Assembly (NCBI GenBank): GCA_903904495.1
Contig: CAIVCU010000310.1
Span: 1-5,678, forward strand
DNA from: an uncultured Chlorobiaceae bacterium
Lineage (GTDB): Bacteria; Bacteroidota; Chlorobiia; Chlorobiales; Chlorobiaceae
Length of the DNA stretch: 5,678 nucleotides
Direction: 5' to 3'
How positions within the stretch are numbered: the first letter of the stretch is position 1; the number at the start of each line of letters is the position of its first letter. The notes beneath the pieces were generated by a model. The model did not search any database and was not told the origin of the DNA. It worked only from the letters and a program-made list of their open reading frames with translations. Positions 5,065-5,678 of this stretch are shown piece after piece. Made by a program: the position numbers and the translations under genes.

Positions 5065-5678
5065 ATGCATTCAGATATTATATCAGCATCATACACATTT
5101 ATTCCATACGCTCTTTTCTTTTGTCTTATGGCCGCAGTTCCCGGCACTTCTGAAAGCGTGCATGCTTCAGCGACTATAACCGATTCTGATGCAATTGCCG
5201 CGCTTGACCAGAGAGCAAAAATAGCAGAAAAGGAAGCTGCTACCCTGACTGCCGAAAATGACCTCTTGAAAGCACAGCTTGGAACAATAACCAATTCAGG
5301 CATTAAAGGTGAAGCGGTAATAGATAATAAAGCTGGTAAAGCTGAAGCTATGTTGCTTGGCTCGGTGGCTTTGAATGAAATTGCAAATAAATTTGCGGTA
5401 CAGATAAAACGTGATATTCCAGCTGGAGCTACGTTATTATTGTTTCAATCCTCTGAGTCATTTGATTTCTATGAGTTACGTGTATTTAATACATCATATG
5501 ACCTTTTGAAAAAGCAGAAAGAACCAACCATTGAAAAAAGCGTCGTTCGATTTTCACCAGCAATTATTGCGTCTATCGGCCCGGTGGCTGATATGGTTAA
5601 AAATATGCTTTCACTGTTCAAAACAGATTATGCTTTTTCAGGTGTGGATATTGAACTCGCTGATGAGATGCTTCTCAG
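5065..5678 (+). CDS. Putative exported protein of unknown function, 3' end missing
   Basis: My translation from the ATG at 5065 stays open for 204 codons to the right edge. I do not recognise the family. Residues 10-27 (YTFIPYALFFCLMAAVPG) form a hydrophobic segment, and V32-H-A34 offers a signal-peptidase-type site; however, the n-region has no Lys or Arg and contains Asp4, so export is likely but not certain. Residues 44-72 (AIAALDQRAKIAEKEAATLT onward) are heptad-like, consistent with a short coiled coil. A mixed region follows with GEAVIDNKAGKAEAMLLGSVA (82-102), then alternating hydrophobic stretches (ATLLLFQSS) and a C-terminal part with FKTDYAFSGVDIEL (185-198). A strong ribosome binding site supports translation. 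It stands alone on the plus strand after a 408-nt spacer, so its neighbours give no functional clue. Many GCT/GCA Ala and AAA Lys codons look native. Confidence 0.8.
   Translation, partial: MHSDIISASYTFIPYALFFCLMAAVPGTSESVHASATITDSDAIAALDQRAKIAEKEAATLTAENDLLKAQLGTITNSGIKGEAVIDNKAGKAEAMLLGSVALNEIANKFAVQIKRDIPAGATLLLFQSSESFDFYELRVFNTSYDLLKKQKEPTIEKSVVRFSPAIIASIGPVADMVKNMLSLFKTDYAFSGVDIELADEMLL

Noticed and set aside
5046..5303. An 85-codon minus-strand open frame
   Set aside because: It is antisense to the start of the right-hand gene, which has a strong ribosome binding site and a plausible signal sequence.

Overview
This 5.7 kb bacterial window holds five protein genes plus a sixth cut by the right edge, with a compact system of repeats around the 3' ends of two of them. 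I recognised no RNA genes, CRISPR array, transposase or phage genes. The organism is probably a Gram-negative bacterium of moderate GC. Supporting hints are cell-surface polysaccharide glycosyltransferases, a TrmH with clear homology to the E. coli and Thermus enzymes, and a signal-peptide-like hypothetical protein. The feel of the sequence and its repeats recalls green sulfur bacteria (Chlorobiota), but that is an impression, not proof.

Left part (1-2021, minus strand): two glycosyltransferases transcribed leftward. A GT4-type enzyme (825-2021) comes first and a GT61/DUF563-type enzyme (start at 766, running off the left edge) follows. They are 58 nt apart and probably form one transcription unit that continues beyond the window. 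This is AT-rich sequence (for example 15 G+C in bases 61-120), as expected of an O-antigen, capsule or exopolysaccharide locus. A 219-nt spacer (2022-2240) separates it from the next gene and carries a possible promoter.

Middle (2241-4656): a metallophosphoesterase of unknown substrate (2241-3314, minus) is divergent from trmH (3471-4172, plus), the tRNA Gm18 2'-O-methyltransferase. trmH is followed by a Nudix hydrolase (4225-4656, plus). Base composition here is more balanced (29 G+C in bases 3601-3660). trmH and the Nudix gene probably share a transcript.

Repeats: the last 24-31 bases of trmH are present twice, 46 bp apart, with a GC-rich repeat word (CGGCAGTGGGCAGT) between the copies. 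In the second copy trmH would read to a different stop only 6 bp before the Nudix start, so the repeat appears to have been inserted at a once tighter gene junction. The same word recurs in a heptad-type array (4635-4764) that overlaps the Nudix stop codon, and again in inverted orientation (4784-4816), which would allow a strong hairpin. Just beyond the inverted arm, two short minus-strand open stretches look like the frameshifted tail of a lost gene.

Right end (5065 onward, plus): a strong Shine-Dalgarno site precedes an unrecognised protein with a likely export signal and a short predicted coiled coil, cut by the window edge. The most unusual content is the repeat family and its habit of sitting exactly at gene ends; I see no convincing new enzymatic or defence system.
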